Below, in pieces: positions 59,459-64,000 of a stretch of 64,000 nucleotides of DNA. The translations under genes were made by a program, and so were the position numbers. Below the pieces are notes generated by a model. The model saw only the letters and a program-made list of their open reading frames with translations. It was not told where the DNA came from and made no database searches. Numbering within the stretch: the stretch's first letter is position 1; every line of letters starts with the position of its first letter. The stretch is from Paenibacillus nasutitermitis (GTDB lineage Bacteria; Bacillota; Bacilli; Paenibacillales; Paenibacillaceae). The stretch covers positions 1,116,001 through 1,180,000 of the forward strand of contig NZ_BMHP01000002.1 of assembly GCF_014641075.1 (NCBI RefSeq). The letters are read 5' to 3'.

Positions 59459-62400
59459 TTAAAAAAGCTTGACGGCTTGCCCGCCGTCAAAAAAGAAAAC
59501 AAAACAGGAGTCAACGGTTCTGCCCAGGATCATTTGGATCGCCTCGGCATAAAGCGAAAGCTGGAAACGATGCCGCTCGGCCGCCGCTTTCCAATCCTTG
59601 CTATAAATACGGTCCGTCTTGTAATCCAGCAGCACCAGCCCATGCTCATCTTCAAACATACAGTCGATAACGCCTTGAATAAGAATCGGCTCCTCGCCGA
59701 CGTTCGCTGCGGCGCCGCGGTAAATGCGCGATGCCGGGAAGGTGCAGCTGAAGGGTGTTTCCCGCCGGATCCAGCTTGCCCGAAGCAGCCTTTGGCCGAC
59801 ATCGCTTGCAAAAAAAGCTGCGACTTGACCGGCATCTACGGCTTCGGCCTGTTCCGGCGAAAGCATGCTATTGTGAAGCAGGGCAGTGACTGTTTCCTGA
59901 ACGACTCCTTCATCCACCGGCGCTTCCAAAGGAATATGCTGCATGACCAGATGGCTGACCGTTCCCCGTTCCGCAGCGGTGAGGGAGCGCTCCTCCATAA
60001 ATTTGGGGCGGCGCAGCCGGAATGTATATTCCCCCCCGGACAAGGCAGCAGTCGTAGCTTCCGGGATGGTTCCGAATGCAGCTTCCACTGACGCACCGGG
60101 CTGTTCCGGCTTCGGCTCAGATATCGCTTGCGGATGAGCGCCCTCCTCTGTTTCAAGAGGAAAGGACGTCTCCATAAACGGCGAGAGCGTGGCGTGTTCG
60201 GGAAGCAAGACCACTGCCGCATCCTCGTCTGCAGCCGCTTCCGCATGCAGCCGCTTCATCTCGGTGACAGAGGTCTTGGCGGCTATTAATGCGGCGGCGG
60301 GATAAGGGTAGCTCCATGTCAGCCGACGCTCGATTTCAGCGGCGGCTTCAGGCGATGCCGGTATTGGCACCAGCTCCTGTACCGCCTGCATCCGCTCGGC
60401 GAATGCCGCTTCCGCCTCCTCGTCCGCTGCTACGGCAGCAGCAGCCTCCAGACCGAATAGGGAAGCGGGGACAATGCCGCTTCTCCAGGCTCTGCCTGTA
60501 ATCTTGCTTGATTGTTCTACTGTGAACGAGCTCACTTTATCCATACCCGCCTCTTCAACATCAAGGCTGATATCCAAGTGCTCCTCCGCAGCCGAGATGA
60601 GATCGGCATTACCGCCGGATAAGTCATCGTCAGCCGATTCAATCGTGATCGAAATGCCTGCCTGGACGGCCAAAGGGCCGAGCCAATCGATGAAACGCTT
60701 GGCCTGGGATAACCGGTAATCCGGAATATTCCCGTCCGCATCAAACGAAGACTGCCAGCGGAGCAGCTGCTTGGAGGCATCCGCCACCGTGCCGACCAGA
60801 TACATCTTCTCCTTGGGACGGGTAAGCGCCACATACAGAATGCGCATTTCCTCCGCAAGGGTTTCCATTCTCATGCGCTCCCGAATAGCGAGATAAGGCA
60901 GCGTTGGATAACTGACACGCAGCTCCGTATCCACAAAGCGGGGCCCAAAGCCGAGCTGCTTGTGCATCAGAAACGACCCGCTCAGATCCTGCCGGTTAAA
61001 CAGCTTGCCCAGCCCCGCAACAAAGACGACGGGAAATTCCAGCCCTTTGCTTTTGTGGATCGACATAATACGAACGACATCTTCCTGCTCGCCCAGTGCC
61101 CGCGCCGTTCCCAGATCTCCGCCATTTTCCCGCATCCGGTCAATAAAACGCAGGAAACGGAATAATCCTCTGAACGAAGTGGCTTCATATTGACGTGTTC
61201 TATCGTGCAGGGCCCGCAAATTCGCCTGGCGCTGAATGCCCCCGGGCATTCCCCCGACGAGGTCGTAATAACCAGTTTCCCGGAATATATGCCACAGCAG
61301 CTCTGCGAGCGCTCCTCGCCGCGCTTTTTCCCTCCAGCGCTCAAGACGCGCCAGAAAATCAGCCAGCTTGACGCGTGTCGTTAGTCCGATAAGCGAATCC
61401 CCGGCCGCTTTTTTTACAGCATCGTAATAGGAAGTCCGCCCCCCGATAATACGGATTTGCGCCAGCTCTTCCGCCGTCAGTCCGAAGATCGGAGAGCGCA
61501 GCGCGCCCGCAAGCGGAATGTCCTGGTAAGGGTTATCGATTACGCGCAGCAGCGAGAGCATGGTCTCCACCTCTGTCGCCTCAAAATATCCGCTGCTGAG
61601 CTCTGCATAGGCGGGAATTCCGTAAGCCTGCAGCTCTTCAATAATGACCGGAGCCCACTGCTTGTCCGCACGAAGCAGAATTACAATATCACGCCAGGCA
61701 AGAGACCGTTTCCGGCGGCGTTTGCCGTCATATACTTCAAAGGGGGCCTCTCCTCGGCCAAACACGGAATCCATGCCTTTGAGCCGTGCGATTTGCGCTG
61801 CAATATAACGGGCCTCCAGCTGTACGGTCTGCAGATCAAGCGCTTCTTCGGCTGCCGAAGATGGGGAGCTATCGCTTCCATCCTCACTTTCTTCGCTGCT
61901 GAATGCAGCCTCGCTATCCTTTGCCCCGCTTCCGCGGTCAACCAGCGCAAATTCCACCTCATAACGCTCCGACGCTCCGCCTTCATCCGCGGGAGGGAAC
62001 GATGCCCCGCAAACGAGCTCCGCCCGGTCGTCGTAGTCCATCTCCGCCACTTTCTCACGCATGATGGAACGAAATACATTATTCACGCCGTCTACAACCT
62101 GGGACCGGCTGCGGAAGTTTCGCGCAAGGTCAATCCGGATCCCCGAATCTGGACCTGAACTCCCGCTGCCGGACTCCGAAAGGGAGTAGGCCTTATATTT
62201 CTGAAGAAATAAATTCGGCTCGGCCAGCCGGAACCGGTAAATGCTCTGTTTCACGTCGCCGACCATGAACCTGTTGCCGGCGCCCTGCCGGGCCAGCAGG
62301 GAAACAATCGCTTCCTGCACCATATTGGTATCCTGATATTCGTCCAGCAGGATTTCATCGAACTGCCGCTGGTATTCAAGAGCCGCAGCCGAAGGGATGG

Positions 62401-63583
62401 TGAGCTCCGGCGTAGAGGCGGGATCGCGCAGAATGCGCAGGCAATAATGCTCCATATCGCCAAAATCGATCAAGCCCTTCTCCCGTTTTGCTTCCTCGAA
62501 ACGGCTGCCGAAGGTAATGACCAGCTCCGCCAAAGTCTGCATAACCGGTGCCAGCTCGCGCAGCTCTGCGGCAAAATCTTCTGCCGAGCGCATAAACAGC
62601 TGATCCTTCATATCCGTAATGACCGACTTGGCCATATCCCGGATTTCTTTGACCTGCTCCTGGATCTCTTTGTCAAAATCCTCGCTCCTGCTGCTCTTCA
62701 GCTTGCCGAATCCGCCCACGGCGAAATATTCATACCATTTTTCCCAAGGCTGCTCGCGGACATTTTTGGACAAGGCGCGGACGAGCTCCAGGTCCTCCTG
62801 GAGAGTTGACGTATAATGACGGGGTCCCCGCGGTTGCTGTGTCAGCTCCAGAGCCTGCTGGAGCAAGCTCTGGGCGCCCTCAAGGGACAGCACCACAATG
62901 CTAGCCATACTGGCGACCCACTCACTGCGCCCGAGAGCAGCTGCATTCTCCACACGAAAGGCCGCAGCCGTCTCCCTGAGCCATGCTTCCGGCCAGGGAT
63001 GGCTGTGTCCAAAGTTGTACAGCTGCAGAACAAGCGCATAGAGCGGCTCATCGCCGCGCTCGCCCCCGAAACGTTCCACCAGCTGCAGGAACCCGCTGTC
63101 GTTTTCCTCGGCAGCCAAATAGTTTTCTTCAAAAATCGCATCCAGCACATCGATCCGCAGCAGCTCGGCTTCGGTTTCATTGGCGATCCGGAAGCCGGGA
63201 TCCAGACCGATCAAAGGATAATATCTGCGGATCGCATCCAGACAAAAGGAATGCAATGTAGTAATGGATGCCCGGCTCATCAGCGCCAGCTGGCGCTTTA
63301 GGTGAACCGAACCGGGACTGCGTTCGAGCTCCTTCTCCAGCGCGAGGCGGATGCGCTCCTTCATCTCGGCGGCGGCCGCTTTGGTGAAGGTTGCGACCAG
63401 CAGACGGTCGACATCGGTATCCGCTGAAATCTTGCGAATAATCCGCTCCACCAGCACGGCGGTTTTACCAGAGCCGGCGGCGGCCGCTACCAGTACATTG
63501 CAGCCGCCCGTTACAATCGCCTTCCACTGATCATCTGTCCAAGTGCTGCCTTCGGGCTTTTTTGCTTCGGTTGTCTCCGTCAC
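59459..63583 (-). CDS. addA: Helicase-exonuclease AddAB, subunit AddA
   Basis: The 1374-residue UvrD-type helicase and nuclease that processes double-strand ends for recombination. Helicase motifs are WTDDQWKAIV (Q-motif), VAAAAGSGKTAVLVER (motif I), TFTKAAAAEMKERI (Ia), LLDEYQDTNMVQEA (II), GDVKQSIYRFRLAEP (III) and MSIHKSKGLEFPVVFV (V). A RecB-type nuclease motif (LLDYKTDRI) lies near residue 1310. Longer than Bacillus AddA (about 1230) because of low-complexity insertions: a Ser/Glu stretch near residue 560 and an Ala/Glu-rich one near 1090-1180. The start is GTG, overlapping the addB stop by 4 nt. Confidence 0.96.
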   Translation of the reverse strand: MTETTEAKKPEGSTWTDDQWKAIVTGGCNVLVAAAAGSGKTAVLVERIIRKISADTDVDRLLVATFTKAAAAEMKERIRLALEKELERSPGSVHLKRQLALMSRASITTLHSFCLDAIRRYYPLIGLDPGFRIANETEAELLRIDVLDAIFEENYLAAEENDSGFLQLVERFGGERGDEPLYALVLQLYNFGHSHPWPEAWLRETAAAFRVENAAALGRSEWVASMASIVVLSLEGAQSLLQQALELTQQPRGPRHYTSTLQEDLELVRALSKNVREQPWEKWYEYFAVGGFGKLKSSRSEDFDKEIQEQVKEIRDMAKSVITDMKDQLFMRSAEDFAAELRELAPVMQTLAELVITFGSRFEEAKREKGLIDFGDMEHYCLRILRDPASTPELTIPSAAALEYQRQFDEILLDEYQDTNMVQEAIVSLLARQGAGNRFMVGDVKQSIYRFRLAEPNLFLQKYKAYSLSESGSGSSGPDSGIRIDLARNFRSRSQVVDGVNNVFRSIMREKVAEMDYDDRAELVCGASFPPADEGGASERYEVEFALVDRGSGAKDSEAAFSSEESEDGSDSSPSSAAEEALDLQTVQLEARYIAAQIARLKGMDSVFGRGEAPFEVYDGKRRRKRSLAWRDIVILLRADKQWAPVIIEELQAYGIPAYAELSSGYFEATEVETMLSLLRVIDNPYQDIPLAGALRSPIFGLTAEELAQIRIIGGRTSYYDAVKKAAGDSLIGLTTRVKLADFLARLERWREKARRGALAELLWHIFRETGYYDLVGGMPGGIQRQANLRALHDRTRQYEATSFRGLFRFLRFIDRMRENGGDLGTARALGEQEDVVRIMSIHKSKGLEFPVVFVAGLGKLFNRQDLSGSFLMHKQLGFGPRFVDTELRVSYPTLPYLAIRERMRMETLAEEMRILYVALTRPKEKMYLVGTVADASKQLLRWQSSFDADGNIPDYRLSQAKRFIDWLGPLAVQAGISITIESADDDLSGGNADLISAAEEHLDISLDVEEAGMDKVSSFTVEQSSKITGRAWRSGIVPASLFGLEAAAAVAADEEAEAAFAERMQAVQELVPIPASPEAAAEIERRLTWSYPYPAAALIAAKTSVTEMKRLHAEAAADEDAAVVLLPEHATLSPFMETSFPLETEEGAHPQAISEPKPEQPGASVEAAFGTIPEATTAALSGGEYTFRLRRPKFMEERSLTAAERGTVSHLVMQHIPLEAPVDEGVVQETVTALLHNSMLSPEQAEAVDAGQVAAFFASDVGQRLLRASWIRRETPFSCTFPASRIYRGAAANVGEEPILIQGVIDCMFEDEHGLVLLDYKTDRIYSKDWKAAAERHRFQLSLYAEAIQMILGRTVDSCFVFFFDGGQAVKLF

Positions 63584-64000
63584 TCCCGCTCGCCCCCTTT
63601 CGTATCACTTTCCAAGATCGCATCCGGATGCCACTTTGTTATCTCAAAAAAGCCATCACCCTGAATGCTCTCTTCGCCGGCGGCAAGCAGCTGCCAGACC
63701 TCGTCTTTCCCCTGTTTCTGCAGCTTGGAGAATGCATTGCCTTCAACGAGCGGATCAAATTGGCATACCGGCTTATAGGCGCAAAATTGGCACGGCGTTT
63801 TGGCGCCAAGCCGATAAGGCGTAATGGCCACATCTCCGCAGGAAATCCGGTCTCCGATCCGCCGGAGCGATTTGCGAACGGAATAGCGGAGCGTATCCCA
63901 CTGCTCATGTGAAACCACCGAGGAGCTGCTGTAAAAGCTTCCATCGCGCTTGAGCGCCACCGGAAGCAATTCGGAATAGCCGGTTTCCAGTGCGCCGTCC
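63580..64000 (-). CDS. addB: Helicase-exonuclease AddAB, subunit AddB (C-terminal part)
   Basis: Only the last ~139 codons are in the window; the gene continues past the right edge. The visible part ends the AddB nuclease domain: SVRKSLRRIGDRISCGDVAI and TPCQFCAYKPVCQFDP, whose cysteines belong to the 4Fe-4S cluster typical of AddB. It is translationally coupled to addA. Confidence 0.92.
   Translation of the reverse strand, partial: DGALETGYSELLPVALKRDGSFYSSSSVVSHEQWDTLRYSVRKSLRRIGDRISCGDVAITPYRLGAKTPCQFCAYKPVCQFDPLVEGNAFSKLQKQGKDEVWQLLAAGEESIQGDGFFEITKWHPDAILESDTKGGERE

Noticed and set aside
54727..64000. sbcCD-addAB run as a defence island
   Set aside because: These are housekeeping recombination genes in a common Bacillales order; no accessory or defence genes flank them.

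Overview
The window looks like chromosomal core sequence from a spore-forming Firmicute of the Paenibacillus type. The evidence is Bacillus-type housekeeping clusters in conserved order, sporulation genes (rsfA-like, ylaJ, yqfC, yqfD), bacillithiol synthesis (bshC), AddAB instead of RecBCD, a glycine T-box, moderate GC with many GTG/TTG starts, and strong Shine-Dalgarno sites. The genus is an inference; no 16S gene is present. Most genes lie on the minus strand and are read from high to low coordinates.

Layout: 1-6100 holds a lipoprotein fragment, bshC-ahcY (probably one transcript), panE with a DUF3397 gene, an RsfA-like regulator and a DUF2626 gene with a clear sigma-A promoter. 6300-11000 is more lineage-specific: a MidA-like methyltransferase, a secreted coiled-coil protein, a structured intergenic element, an orphan solute-binding protein and an unknown gene. 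11000-17300 is a yla-type cluster (ylaK, ylaJ, an FMN-barrel protein, an LCP protein, ylaH, typA). 17300-26200 carries a LiaF-like membrane protein, two divergent TerC genes, nifZ-thiI, a transglycosylase, small membrane and metal-binding proteins, ypuI and an S8 protease. 26300-26760 is the RNase P RNA.

26850-48930 is the large yqe/yqf macro-cluster: nfeD-floA-yqfB-like, yqfC, yqfD, phoH, pgpH, ybeY, dgkA, cdd, era, yqzL, recO, T-box-glyQS, ppsR, yqxD, dnaG, sigA, a membrane protein, trmK and yqfO. It joins membrane microdomains, sporulation, c-di-AMP turnover, ribosome maturation, glycyl-tRNA charging, replication priming and the main sigma factor. 49000-54600 has a MATE exporter, rpsU-yqeY, a HIT protein, a coat-like protein, rpiA and unknown membrane proteins. 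54700-64000 is a recombination/repair operon: addB (partial), addA, sbcD, sbcC.

I see no prophage, insertion sequence, CRISPR array, defence island, tRNA or rRNA gene. Nothing stands out as a complete undescribed system. The best leads are non-coding or architectural: a nested inverted-repeat intergenic element (8733-9105), tandem 42-bp hairpin repeats ahead of ppsR, a hairpin enclosing the ribosome-binding site of a DUF1540 gene, a class-A-looking RNase P RNA, and an S8 protease with a possible Cache-like sensor region.
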